64,000 nucleotides of DNA, from contig NC_079487.1 of NCBI RefSeq assembly GCF_020520425.1, positions 110,828,141 through 110,892,140 on the forward strand, in the 5' to 3' direction. The first letter of the stretch is position 1; each line of letters starts with the position of its first letter. Under the pieces are notes generated by a model. It had not been told where the DNA came from. It searched no databases and saw only the letters and a list, made by a program, of their open reading frames with translations. Below are positions 12,456-23,590 of the stretch, one piece after another. The translations under genes and the position numbers were made by a program. This DNA is from Spinacia oleracea. Taxonomy: Eukaryota > Streptophyta > Magnoliopsida > Caryophyllales > Amaranthaceae.

Positions 12456-13120
12456 TATAATATTGTGGATGTCAGTAATAAAAAATATAACTATACAATG
12501 GAAAATGTAACTATTTGATTGGTTATATAAGTAATTAATTGAATATAACTATTTGATCATGTGTAACTATTTGATTCAAAAGTACAATTATTTGATAAGA
12601 TATCGATCTCGCATATTATATACGAGATGGGCCCCCTTGTCTATGAAATTGGCCAAGTTACATACTTACAAGTTACATCAAGCTCCAGCTATTAAAAATA
12701 GACACACGAAGAACTATTTAAATAGTTGGTCATCAAAATTAAATTAGGCATTTAACTAAACGGCCAAAAAGGTTATGAAGGTATAAGATCATACATTGTC
12801 TAGGATTAACAATTATCCTACCAACCAAATAACTATTATCAAATAATAAGCTTCTGACTTCATCCTTAATACTAATCCATTGTTGTTTAATGATTGTTTT
12901 TTTTAATAAAAGTTGTTTATGTTTTCATCACTACCTAATCACTCGTTTTATAGTAACCGATTTGAGAGTTTTATCTTCCACCATCTGCACCGTTAATTCT
13001 ACGTTTCCATTTCAAATCAATTATCATACGGAGTATCATTAGTTTAATTTATACGGATAACGAAACTACTTCTGATCGAAAAGATATTGTAAAAGCAAAA
13101 TCCGAAAATAGGATTAAACA
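12456..13120. other. AT-rich intergenic DNA, no gene seen
   Basis: The motif TAACTATTTGAT recurs several times between 12490 and 12600, which gives weak short-period repetition. No coding region or clear element was recognised. The end borders the 3' UTR of the ELF4-like gene. Confidence 0.4.
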
Positions 13121-13273
13121 CATGCCAATTCATTACCAATCCATAAACATCCTTACATCACATCACATAGCTTAAAATGAACAAAGGAGCCTACACCCCC
13201 AAGCTCTTAATTACTAATTAATAACACTAATAACACTAATACATTACATTAATCCAGATAATTATCTTTTCCT

Positions 13274-13714
13274 TCACTCATCATTCCTCCTCCCACCACT
13301 ACTCCCTCCGTTACCAACACCTTTCCCCCCACTCCCTTGCCGTTGCTGCCTCACCCTCCCGGTGAAATTCGTCGACAAATCGGAATAAATCGAAGCGACT
13401 TTCGTAATGTTTCCGTTCAATTCCTGAATGATCGCCACATTCTTCACCATGTTATCCGGAATCCTCGACTGGTGGTTCTCGTTCGCCTGCTGGATCAACA
13501 TCCTGTTCCGATCCAACACCGTCTGCACCTGGCTATAACTATCCGCAAAGTTACTCCACGCCTCGGGATCCCTGCAACCGTCGCCGGAGAACTCTCCCGT
13601 ATCATTGTGGTATCCACTTGTTCTCCGGCGACGGTTTCCGGCGTCGCCAGCAGAAGCCATGTTCTGCTCGCGATTTCCGTCTTCCATACTGGATCCACCT
13701 CCGAAGTAAGACAT
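13274..13714 (-). CDS. ELF4-like circadian clock protein, copy A
   Basis: An intronless 146-residue protein. Residues about 45-115 match the ELF4 domain: DPEAWSNFADSYSQVQTVLDRNRMLIQQ, NENHQSRIPDNM, NVAIIQELNGNITKVASIYSDLSTNF. The flanks are Gly/Ser/Arg-rich and low in complexity, as in ELF4-like (EFL) proteins. Known family role: small nuclear protein of the evening complex and its relatives, helical, with no enzymatic motif. The start is the ATG at 13714 (MSYFGGG); upstream in-frame codons are not ATG. A paralogue lies at 19806-20249 on the same strand, and the two share promoter motifs and a 3' UTR block near 13122-13160. It belongs to the EFL2/3/4 type rather than ELF4 itself; the exact orthologue is not certain. 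Confidence 0.92.
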   Translation of the reverse strand: MSYFGGGSSMEDGNREQNMASAGDAGNRRRRTSGYHNDTGEFSGDGCRDPEAWSNFADSYSQVQTVLDRNRMLIQQANENHQSRIPDNMVKNVAIIQELNGNITKVASIYSDLSTNFTGRVRQQRQGSGGKGVGNGGSSGGRRNDE

Positions 13715-13804
13715 GTTGATCAATTATTATTTTTTTTGTAACTTTTATTTTCTTTCTCTTAAGCTTCCATGGGAGGCTACTTGGAGCTCTGGTTCTTGTA
13801 GGGG

Positions 13805-14016
13805 AGGGGTTTATATAGAGGGTGAGTCATCAAAGTAGCGCGTGGGAACAGGGGCTAAAAAAGGTTTAAATGGAATACCTTCACGCGCTGAATGTGAGAG
13901 TGGGAGAGATTTGAGGTGAAGTATCCAAGGGGGAAGATATTTTGACAACAAAAAGTGCAAAAGTGATTTAGCCACGTAAGATGCGAGGGTGAGATGGTGC
14001 AAACGTCGTCGTATTG
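13805..14016 (-). promoter_or_regulatory. promoter of ELF4-like copy A with light and clock motifs
   Basis: Upstream of the ATG, in order: a TATA box (TATATAAA on the minus strand, 13810-13817); CACGCGC on the minus strand (13838-13844) and on the plus strand (13882-13888); an evening element AAAATATCT (13935-13943, minus); and GCCACGTAAG with an ACGT core (13971-13980). CACGCGC is the known binding site of FHY3/FAR1, AAAATATCT that of CCA1/LHY/RVE factors, and ACGT cores are bound by HY5. The same motifs in the same order occur before copy B. Function is inferred from the motifs. Confidence 0.7.
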
Positions 14017-14206
14017 ATGTATCGGGTCAGCAATTCACGTGTGAGGTGGTGTGGTTTGTGACTTGTGTGAGGGAATCGTGCTAGTTGGGGGATGGGTTTA
14101 CAAGTGTGGAACCCCCTTGAAACCGTATGCAAACCTCGATATTTGGAAGGCACCAAATTAAGAGGTCGACTTTTTTGGCTAGAAATGACCAAATTAAAAA
14201 CAAATA

Positions 14207-15545
14207 TCTATCTCTATTATATAAGCTAAGAGGGGAGGGTTATTTTTGTAATCACGCTTTTGATGTCCATCTTAAATTACTAAACTACCCTTTACATACA
14301 TGTATAAAATTCATTGTAATCTAAAAATGTAACGCATTATGGCAATTATGGTAATTAACGCATTATGGCAATTAACGCATTATGTAATCCGAGAAAGTGT
14401 GGATGATGTTTTGATAAGAGTTAGAATTAAGGCAATTATATAATGGGCTTTAACTTTTTTTAGTGGGCAATTAAGTCTTTGATACGGAGTACTTTGAATT
14501 AATTCCTGATGAGTTACCGAGCTAATTATAACCAGTATTGTGAAAATGGGTGTGGGTAATATGAGTACTAGATTAGGTTCCGTGTATACACGGATATTCT
14601 TAAATTATTTGACCGAAATATTTTTCTACCTAAAAATATTGCATCATTAATAAATCTTTAATATTTCATTTAATCATCTAATACAATTTCCGTCCTACTA
14701 AATATTACGGAGTACATATTTTAAATGTTTGATAAGCCGATTTGACCAAAATATTCGATATACTAATATATTTGATCAAAATATTAAGTAAATATATTTT
14801 CGATTATTAGTATAACGGTTTGACTAAAATATTACCAAAAGTTATTTTTAGCAAATTATTATGTGGCATATAATTATTTTAATAAAAAAACATAGAAAAA
14901 CAAAATAAAGTAAAGAAGAGATTTTTTAGGAAACATTTTTTGGCGGGAAAATTTTGCACCAGAAAGTGACACGTGTCATTCCTGATGTCTGTTTTAGTAT
15001 AATGTAATAGATAGATTGTCATATTTTTTAAAAGAAAATTTAGGTTTATACATACTTATATAGGTAATTTGGTGAAATGATATAGTTCGTATTAAAAAAA
15101 GTTATAATAATTAGCTCATGTTGTATTTAAAATTAAAAAAATTACATTTATGCAGTCTAATAGACGTAGTCGGGGCATGGAAAATGCATTATCAACCTTT
15201 GGAAACAAAGTTTTTGTGGGTGTTACCTCCATCAACAATCGAAGATTTTAATCCAAAATATTCTTATAATCGTTGCAAATTGATTGGGCAGAAATGTGGT
15301 TAGACAAGTTAATATGCAGGAATAATTAAAAAAACAAAAAAAAGGAAACACGTTATATGTTTAATTTCTTTATTTTGGTACTTTGATTTAGATTTATCTG
15401 TCATATAAGAGCATGAGTATAGTTTCACTATTAGATGCTTTTAAATATATATGAAGTATATATATTATTTAGCATGAATAGTTGTAATAACACAACTTTT
15501 AGTTTTTTATATAATCTCGCACGCATCGCGTGCATATAAGACTAG
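14207..15545 (+). mobile_element. non-autonomous Helitron, about 1.3 kb
   Basis: Starts with TCTATCTCTATTATATAAG after A14206 and ends with a perfect hairpin GCACGC-ATC-GCGTGC (15519-15533), then ATATAAGACTAG and T15546. No Rep/helicase coding is present. Near the 5' end GCATTATGGCAATTA is repeated two to three times. It abuts a second Helitron on its right. Confidence 0.75.
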
Positions 15546-15547
15546 TA

Positions 15548-16111
15548 CTAATATATTAAAAGGCGTTCTTAAGAACGTATACGTGTCACGTATACCTCTC
15601 CTTACTACGCCACGTCACCACTAATCAACATCATGACATGTCATTGACAACCAAAAAACATGTAAACAAGGATCGAACACCAGACCTCTTTGTTAAAAGT
15701 TCAATGTCCAACCATCTTAACCAACTACAACTTGTGTTATATATTCTATATAAACATTTATGATCTTTTTACAATAAACAACAAATTGAATAGAAGTGAA
15801 TGCAAAAAAAAAGGGAATGATTATTCAATTTATAAATGTACAATTATTACTTTTCTAGATTAAACCTAAAAAAAAAACTCAGGGTAATAGAACGTAATAA
15901 CGAGTAAGTGGTTGAATAATTATAGAACATATTACATGCATTCGGGGTAGTAGAGCGTGGAGTTTCAGCTTGGAAGGTTATTAATCGGCAGCAAATCTTG
16001 TGTGTAACCCCATAGTTCTATGACAACCCATCATATACATGGACACATATTTACAACAAACAAATCCGAAAAAAAGTCAAAACCCGGGGCAACGCCCGGG
16101 CCACACACTAG
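15548..16111 (+). mobile_element. second Helitron, directly following the first
   Basis: The 3' end is clear: a GC hairpin (CCCGGGGC-AAC-GCCCGGG, 16083-16100), then CCACACACTAG and T. The 5' end reads CTAATATATTAAAAGGCG, close to other Helitron 5' ends in this window but without a clean TC, so the start is approximate. No coding region. Confidence 0.65.
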
Positions 16112-16249
16112 TTGATAAACTAAATACATGAAAAAGTAAGAGGAAATTTGACAAATACGCCGTATAATATTACTAATCAGTAATCACCCATTAATAATCG
16201 TAACCGTTCGAGCTTAAAGCTATTCTCCTATTATTAGCCCCGTTGTGAT

Positions 16250-17127
16250 TAGGGGTGTAAGTGGATTGAGAAAAGTCCAAAGTCTAATCCAGTCCAGTTC
16301 AAATTTGTCGGACTGGATCGGACTTGAAATTTTTTGGATCGAACTCGGACTCAAATTACCAAATCCAATTATTTTTGGACTGGACTTGGACTCAACCTTT
16401 TGGAGTCCAAAAATCCAATTAAGTCCAAAGTTTTAAGATTTTATTTATAGATAAATATTTGTAATTTAAAAACTATTGTGAAATATGTGATTTTTGGGCC
16501 TTATTTACTATGTGCAACAAAAAACAACAAAATATTACACTCCATATAAAACTCATAACCCAAAAATATTATGTCAACCTCTTTCTCTTTCGCTTTCTCT
16601 CGTCGGCGGTGATGGTTGATTATTGAGTTTTAATATATTTAAAGTTATGTTTTTTTAAGAACTGAAACCCTTTTTTGGCTAAGTGTTTAATGTGTATAAC
16701 ATATTGTTATTTACAATTATATCTATTGCTTAATGGCTATTTATTTTTCCTTTATAAAGGAGTGACTTATAATATAGGTGTTAAATTATTTAATACCCAC
16801 TATTTGATACTCGTGTACGGAGTATTTTATTTTATGTGTTAGAAAAGTTACCCGGTAACAGAATTATTTACATTTATTTTCGAACCGTTTGAGTTAAATT
16901 TTTTTTTTTTAAAAATAAAACTTAAATTATTATTTTTTTTCAAAAAATAAATTGGATCGGATCGGATTGGACTGGATTCGGACTCAATAATTTTTTTATG
17001 GATCGGATTGGATCGGACTCGAAAAATGTTTGGATCGGACTTGGACTCAATTATCCAAGTCCGAAAAATTATGGATTGGATTTGGACTTGGCAAAGTCCA
17101 ATCCAGTCCATCCAATTTACACCCCTA
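16250..17127. mobile_element. hAT-type non-autonomous element, 878 bp
   Basis: Terminal inverted repeats TAGGGGTGTAAGTGGAT and ATCCAATTTACACCCCTA, with a perfect 8-bp target duplication GTTGTGAT at 16242-16249 and 17128-17135, as expected for hAT. The arms next to the ends are full of short GGATCGGA, GGACTTGGACTC and AGTCCAA motifs on both strands, so the element can fold on itself. No transposase is seen. Confidence 0.82.
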
Positions 17128-17135
17128 GTTGTGAT

Positions 17136-18139
17136 TTATGATCTACATGTAATATTTCAAAAGCATTTTTTTATTTTGGCGGAACTTTCGTTATATAAAT
17201 TCTTTTAAAATATCGTCTGATATACTATATGTCACATCACCCACTTACTATTCGATTAGTAGAAAATTGAGCATAATTTGACAGTTATGTATGAAAAGTA
17301 TAAGGTAGTCTGGTGAAAGACGAGTTATTTCTTTATTCTTTGCCTTACTCATCTTTCCTTTTGATCCCTCCTGCCAATTCACTACAACCCTTACTCAAAC
17401 CACTTACCTTTATATATCAATATATGGAGTACGTAACTTTTAAGTATTGACATCAAACTATATCGAGTTTTAGCATACAATAATAATAATGGGATCACTA
17501 GTACGAATTGTTAGACGACATCGTCCACTTACATTAGGTAGCTAGCTCAATTTCCAAATGGAACTTAGCATTGACTAGATTAAAATTATTAAGGAATTGA
17601 TCGATCGAGTTGAAAATTTGAGATTAGTGGTTGCTTGAGAAAATATCTAGTCGCTAAGAATCTCAAAGATTAGCACTGAGGAGCAATGATATTTTTGAAG
17701 AATCACAAAAGGCAAAAAAAGAGCCAATGTGTTAAGATATTTTTTGAGGATCTTCACTTTTACATCCAGCATTTGTTCTCACACAGAATTTATCTTTTCG
17801 CTTTTTCCTTTTTCATTCGAGACCAAAATATCATAATTCAACATTTTGTGATTTGAATATGGCATATCATTTGGTTCTCTATTTTAATTGGTAGATATCA
17901 AAATATCATCCTTCAACATTAATGTGATGTTCATATATGTTTTCAATTCTCTTATCATGCACAACTTAAAAATTATATTTTATTTTATGATTCTCTATCA
18001 AATCAAACTCTCATAGTCTCAAATATGTCGAGTTGTCTCGGCTCGACCCACTATCCAACTCATTACCCATTAGTTATATGTTCAATTTTTGAAAAAGATG
18101 GCCTAAGCATGTCAAAGGTGGGGCAAAATATGTTTTATA
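17136..18139. other. AT-rich intergenic DNA, no gene seen
   Basis: No coding region, RNA gene or element with clear ends was recognised. Confidence 0.4.
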
Positions 18140-18376
18140 CACCCGGGTGCACAATGCTCACTGTGCACCCTGTTTTTAAATGAATATGTAGTTCAAATAC
18201 AAACAACATATTATTCATACCCAAAGAACATATAGCTAATGAAATATAGTTCAAATCCATAAAACATATAGTTTAAATATTTTACTAGTACATGTACATT
18301 GAAATCATTCTTCATGTTCATTAGATTTTCAATAAATGTTCAACAGGGTGTACGATGAGCACTGTGCACCAGGGTG
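18140..18376. mobile_element. 237-bp TIR element rich in GTGCAC, copy 1
   Basis: Inverted ends of about 33 bp start CACCCGGGTGCAC and close with GTGCACCAGGGTG; TATA lies on both sides (18136-18139 and 18377-18380). The ends also hold their own small palindromes (CCCGGG, GTGCAC). A relative of almost the same size is at 57432-57670. No coding capacity. Confidence 0.72.
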
Positions 18377-19114
18377 TATAATCCAAATTGCGAAGGTGGG
18401 GTGTACGTTGTTACAAGCTTATACGCCAACAACAATTCTACTTATGTTCCCATTCTTAATTTGTTATGTTGAGTCTTGTTGGATTTTTAAATGTACCATG
18501 TCGTGTTTTGTATGTATCACTGTGTCAGATAATTGTACTACACTATTTGCGGCGGATCTTGAACAATTTTACGCGGGGTAGAAAAATTAAGCAATATACT
18601 ATTATACAATTATACGCAAATTTTAAGGGGGGCGTAATTAAAAACACACTACAAAATTCAGGGGGCCCGGGCCCACCCCAATGCTAACTAAGATCCGCCA
18701 TTGTACACTATCATCTTGCCCTACATAATGTCATATTTAGTTGTTATAATAAACGTACAATAGCAAACGACTATAGGCTACAACTTTACTCATTCCCCTT
18801 CAGACATAACTCGGTTAACTCCATTCTCAACTCATAACCAATTAAATAATTTGCAAAACCAAACTCTCTTTCACTAGATCTCTTAATATTTATCTCGCCT
18901 AACCTAGAAAATATACTCAGTATGATACAGATGTTCCGAATTGCGTTATCGTAAAATTTGACTAATCTATCCTTAACCAAAAATCTATTGGACACAGGGA
19001 TGTGCACTCAAAATAAGACGCGAATACAAACTTCCTCCTCAAAATTCTATATGAAGTATTTATCATCTTTATCACAACAATGCTACCGCCACCACAGACT
19101 ACATTTAACATGTA
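18377..19114. other. intergenic DNA, no gene seen
   Basis: About 18545-18710 resembles decayed transposon sequence (GGCGGATCTTGAAC, GGGGGCCCGGGCCCACCCC, GATCCGCCATTG forming a loose inverted pair). No supported gene. Confidence 0.35.
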
Positions 19115-19357
19115 CTCCCTCCGTCCCTTAATACTCGACCTGTTTTGGCTTTTTTCACTATTCACATAATTCACTTTGACCCTGTTTTATTTCTAGTATA
19201 TGAAAACAAATGTTAGTATATAATATATTGTTGGCTTCTTCTTAATATATATTTTCAAAATATAATATTTTTATAAGTTTTTATAATATTTTGTTAAAGA
19301 AATTAGTGGTTAAAGTTGTGCATTGGCAAGCGTGTCCGATCAAAGAGACGGAGGGAG
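19115..19357. mobile_element. Stowaway-type MITE, 243 bp
   Basis: CTCCCTCCGTC at the left and GACGGAGGGAG at the right, with TA on both sides. The terminal repeat is single at both ends and the interior is AT-rich. Confidence 0.85.
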
Positions 19358-19805
19358 TACATATTTGTATTTACCAAATTACGGTGTACCAAACAATCTA
19401 CCAAAGTACACCGTATCTATCATGACTTCATCACTAAAAGAAAATGGAAGTCGTTGTTTAAACATTTCAATAGTCGACAAATTCGTATTAAAGAACATTA
19501 ATTTTGCTCAGTTGTTATCCACCATCTAGATTACTCCCTATAAACAATTGTATTAAACAAAAATTTGAAATTAAAATCATTAATTAAAATTTAACAATGC
19601 AAATTCAGATAAAACCTTAGCCAATTCATTACCAATCCATTGTCATCCTTACATCACAGTACATAGCACAATTTATAATCTCAGTACATAAAGTTGAACA
19701 TAAAAAAGAGCCAAAATCCCTTTTTTAGCTCCTAATCCGAGGGAACTTATTACTAATTATTAATTTATTAATACTAATTTCTTACTAATTTCCCCTTTAA
19801 TTCCC

Positions 19806-20249
19806 TCATCTTTGATCACCTCCACCATTCCTCCTCCCGTTATTTCCATTTCCTCCTTTACAACTCCCCTTCCCGCCACCGCCTTGCGGTTGCTGCCTCA
19901 CGCTCCCGCTGAAATTCGCCGACAAATCGGAGTAAATCGACGCCACTTTCGTGATGTTTCCGTTCAGTTCCTGGATGATCGCCACATTCTTTTTCATGTT
20001 ATCCGGGATCCTCGACTGATGATTCTCGTTCGCCTGCTGGATCAACATCCTGTTCCGATCCAGCACCGTCTGCACCTCACTGAAGCTGTCCGCGAAGGCA
20101 TTCCAAGCCTGCGGGTTCCCGCAACCGTCGCCGGAGAACTCGTCCATATTGTTTGTTCTACGGCGACGGTTGCCGGCGCCTCCAGCAGACACCATGTTTT
20201 GCCGACGATCGCCGTCTTCCATACTCGATTCAGCTCCCGAGTAAGACAT
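19806..20249 (-). CDS. ELF4-like circadian clock protein, copy B
   Basis: An intronless 147-residue protein, paralogous to copy A at 13274-13714. The ELF4 domain is nearly the same: NPQAWNAFADSFSEVQTVLD, RNRMLIQQANENHQSRIPDN, NVAIIQELNGNITKVASIYS. A change such as V to K after IPDNM sets it apart. N and C tails are Gly/Arg-rich and more diverged. The start is the ATG at 20249 (MSYSGAE); the codons before it in frame are not ATG. The 3' flank at about 19620-19660 shares GCCAATTCATTACCAATCCA with copy A, so UTR as well as coding sequence was duplicated. Likely role as for other ELF4-like proteins: clock output or flowering-time control in the nucleus. Confidence 0.92.
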   Translation of the reverse strand: MSYSGAESSMEDGDRRQNMVSAGGAGNRRRRTNNMDEFSGDGCGNPQAWNAFADSFSEVQTVLDRNRMLIQQANENHQSRIPDNMKKNVAIIQELNGNITKVASIYSDLSANFSGSVRQQPQGGGGKGSCKGGNGNNGRRNGGGDQR

Positions 20250-20355
20250 GTTTGTCAAGCTTAATTACTTTCCTAACTATAATTTTATTTTTGTTTAATT
20301 GAAGAAACTATGAAGAGGAGCTTTGATTTGAGGCAAGAGAATGGGTAGAGAAAGG

Positions 20356-20575
20356 TATTTATAGAGCCATAGAAGTAAGTTATCTAAATTTGGCGCGTGG
20401 GAAAAGGTGTTGAAGAGGGTAAAAGGGAATAATACCACGCGCTTAGTATGAGAGTAGTGAAGTTTGAGGCTAAATATCTAAGGGTGGAGATATTTTAGGC
20501 AGGAAAAAGTGCGTAAAAGAGCAAAGCGATTCTGCCACGTAAGATTGAGATCCTGTGGTGCAATGCGACGTCGTA
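20356..20575 (-). promoter_or_regulatory. promoter of ELF4-like copy B with the same motif order as copy A
   Basis: TATAAATA on the minus strand (20356-20363), CACGCGC on the minus strand (20393-20399) and on the plus strand (20436-20442), evening element AAAATATCT on the minus strand (20488-20496), GCCACGTAAG (20534-20543) and a GACGTCGTA block near 20563. Order, orientation and spacing match copy A closely (43 versus 44 bp between the CACGCGC pair), while the sequence between is less alike. Confidence 0.7.
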
Positions 20576-20924
20576 CCTTGTTCATTTACACTATTACAGT
20601 CTTCAAAAAGGTGAAATTATCTTGGCTTGAAATTGAAATAAAACAACACAATTGCACAAGTGTCTCTTGGAGCACTTGAATCGACATTGAATTATTCCAT
20701 GGATAATTGCCAAAGCTTAAAATTGACACTACTCGGCTGAAGTAAGGGTATTAAGTATTAACTCTTCCCGTTGGACGATACTCACAACAGTTGATTGGAT
20801 ATATAATTTTAAAAAGAGAGTTAATAGTCAAAGTTCAATAAACTAAGTGCATATTTGGTATGCATATAGAAAAAGAAATGGATTGGAAACATTTAAATAG
20901 GAGAAATGGTCATGTTAAATGTTA

Positions 20925-21196
20925 CTCCATCCGTATTTTAAAAAAAGATACACTTTGATCGGCACATAATTTTAGGAGAATGAGTTGAATTTATTAAAAT
21001 AAGATAAAAGTGGGGTAGTGGGTACAATATTTATTATATTAAAAAGATGATGTGAGTAAGTGTGGGGACCACAAGAAAGAGAGAAGTATTAATATATTGG
21101 AAGTGGGACCAAAACATGTTAGAAAAAAAAAGTGTATCTCTTTTTAAAATACGACCGTTTAAGGAAAGTTTATCTCTTTTTAAAATACGAAGGGAG
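20925..21196. mobile_element. Stowaway-type MITE, 272 bp, duplicated right end
   Basis: Left end CTCCATCCGTATTTTAAAA and right end TTTTAAAATACGAAGGGAG, flanked by TA. The inner copy of the right repeat (TATCTCTTTTTAAAATACGA) precedes the outer one, with an ACCGTTTAAGGAAAG linker. Confidence 0.85.
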
Positions 21197-21242
21197 TATC
21201 ATTATTTATTGTTTGATGTATCCAAGGAGAGCAATCCCTTGT

Positions 21243-21600
21243 AGGGGTGTCAAATCGGATCAACGGATCGAATTTGGGTTGAACGAAAGGGTCGGAACAT
21301 ATACATTTGGCTAACGGGTCGGATTGGATCGAGCTTAAAACTTAATGGTTAGGATTTTTATGCACAGATTCATATCGGATCGGGTTGCAAACATGTCGGA
21401 TTGTAGTCGGGTTGATTCGGATTTGATCGGATAGGATTGTAACCTAACGGGTTATTAACGGGTTTAGACAGATTATAACTGGTTCGGGTTCGTATCAGAT
21501 CGGGCTAATCGGGTCGGGTTCATATCGGATCGGGTTAATCAGGTAGTGAACTGAAACGAGAAGGATTTAAACGGATTTAGCTAGGTTACATTGATTTAGG
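21243..21600 (+). repeat. one end of a hAT-like repeat
   Basis: It starts TAGGGGTGTCAAATCGGATC, like the hAT ends at 16250 and 43166, and goes on with repeated GGATCGGGTT / CGGGTTCATATCGGATC motifs. No matching right end was found, so it is probably truncated. Confidence 0.5.
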
Positions 21601-22513
21601 TTCATAAATTATTTAGTACTTGATCAATTATGGGCATCAACCCTATTCCCTTTATTCTCAAAAGACAACCAAGAACCAGTATGATCTATGCTTAACTCAT
21701 GATCAAAAACCTAATTCACTTAAAACCAATCCATTTCATTATTTCTACATTTTTCTAGAATATCTTAATATTATTGAAACTTGCATAAAATCAAATGGGC
21801 ACTTAACTAAGATATTTCTACATTTTTCTTAAACGGGCACTTTAATATGTTAAACGGGCACTTTATTATGGGACGAAGGGTGTTAGAATATATCTTGATC
21901 GGTCAAACCCCTTACTGCAATACCCCATCACAGGGATCTTGTTGCCCCGTCAGTGAGTCAGGGTCTAGGGGCGACACACCCTGGTTTAAGGGTTCAGAGA
22001 CGCAACGTGGTCCCTGGGAGTTAAGTTTGTTAATCTACACTAGGGTTATATGTTTTGAGCTTATTTTATGTGCTTTTCCGTATATGTCTAGAGAGTACTA
22101 TATAAACTCTCTAGGTAATAACCCAGTTCTATCTTGTAATTTAATATGTAAGGAGTATTCCTCAAAATCAATAACACTTTTATCTCCCCTATCTGTGAAC
22201 GTATCCAACATATTATTAGTAAACTATATTGAATTACCGTGTTCTTTATTTATGTTATTAATCTTTCTTGTTTTCGTTATATCAGAGGGAATATGTATTA
22301 CGTACGTACACACACTTAAAACAGGAACTATAGGTACCTTTTCAAATCATTTATCCGTGATATACTGATATGGCATGATAATTGACAAGAGTTGAGCAAT
22401 AAACAAATGTAGAGAGTCGTGTAAGTTGCGACTGAATGAATTTGGATCTGTGAGGGTGTAAAATTGCACGTTGTTTATTTCATATTTTCATATACGGACT
22501 AATACAACAACAA
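21600..22513. other. intergenic DNA, no supported gene
   Basis: An open frame of 173 codons (21847-22368) crosses this stretch but has no recognisable domain, no clear promoter and low-complexity content. It is not called as a gene. The bases around 21863-21882 look like the end of a decayed Stowaway MITE (TTATGGGACGAAGGG). Confidence 0.35.
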
Positions 22514-22530
22514 GCTGGAATAGCTCAGTT

Positions 22531-22563
<33 letters not shown>

Positions 22564-22587
22564 GAGGTTCGACCCCTCCTTCTAGCG
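22514..22587 (+). tRNA. tRNA-Asn (anticodon GTT)
   Basis: A 74-nt cloverleaf: acceptor strands GCTGGAA / TTCTAGC pair (one G-T) and are followed by a discriminator G. The D arm holds TAGCTCAGTTGG (A box), the anticodon loop reads CTGTTAACC with GTT, and the T arm holds GGTTCGACCCC (B box). No intron and no encoded CCA, as expected for a nuclear gene. Confidence 0.96.
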
Positions 22588-22599
22588 AATTCATCCACA

Positions 22600-22604
22600 T
22601 TTTT
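22600..22604 (+). terminator. Pol III terminator of tRNA-Asn
   Basis: A run of five T residues 12 nt after the tRNA gene, the usual RNA polymerase III stop signal. Confidence 0.6.
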
Positions 22605-22759
22605 CAATAAAGAACAAAATACATTTTTTTAATTTGCTTTTTTTAACAACTTATTGAGTGGTAATTTTATTCCCCATCAAACAATGAATCTCCATTTTAT
22701 TTAGAATCACAATACAGGATATTTAAAGCTTTTGAGTTAAATGAATTCAATCTTATACT

Positions 22760-23345
22760 ATATGTAGGGTTGCAAATGATAGAGTCAAGTCGATTTTTAG
22801 TTCGTTCAAGCGGTAAGTTTGATAAAGAAAATATTAGTGTTTGAACTAACTCGAGCTTGAGTAAGATTTGAAAATTCTTGTTCGTTCTTGACTCGTTAAG
22901 ATTCGGTTTGTTTGAGCCTTGTTCATGATCATGTCCGTTTGCATTTCGAGTTTGAGTTTGAGCTTGGACAACTTAAATCGAGCTTGATAAAATAAACAAT
23001 TACCTTTAGAAACAAAAGGTTTATATCCATTCGATTAAATTCAATTAAGTTTTTTCCAATCCTTTTATAATAAAAAATCTATTGGTAAATTTGTGTATGA
23101 ACAAAAACCTTCATTTCATTTAAAAGATATAGCAAGATAAAGTACCAAAGTATTTTTAACATGTCACATATTTGGTTGAGTTTGAACGACTTTAAAACGA
23201 GCTATACTCGAACATTAACGATTAAACAAGTTGTTACACGAAATTAGCGAGTCAAATATGAAATTGTTCAAGCTTCGTTCGTTTATTTAACTGACTTTTT
23301 CTTTTAGCTCAATCTTGTTTTTAATCTTAATAAACGAGTTTGAGT
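22760..23345. repeat. decayed dispersed repeat, class uncertain
   Basis: Begins TAGGGTTGCAAATGATAGAG and has many short TTCGTT / GAGTTTGAG / CGAGCTTGA motifs, the style of non-autonomous hAT repeats in this window. No clear right end. No gene. Confidence 0.35.
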
Positions 23346-23590
23346 GATTATCCACGAGTAATTCATGAATTACACAATCACTCAAGGAGTCAAGGCAACA
23401 ATATTCTTTCATCAACTAAAATAAACATGATTTTTGTTAGTCGGATACTGTATAAATTTTTAATAACGCAAGGCAACAATGTTCTTTCATCAGCTAAAAT
23501 GAATATAATTTTTCTTAATTGGATACCGTATAAATTTTTAATAATTTTTACTTTGGTTAACTCGGTCGCGGTTAATAGGCTAGACATTTT

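Noticed and set aside
13715-13723. Upstream extension (MIN) of ELF4-like copy A, and MTN in copy B
   Set aside because: The first codon of each extension is TTG on the minus strand; the first true ATG gives MSYF/MSYS.
21847-22368. 173-codon open frame on the plus strand
   Set aside because: No domain, no exon partners and no similarity that I recognise; it begins in decayed MITE sequence.
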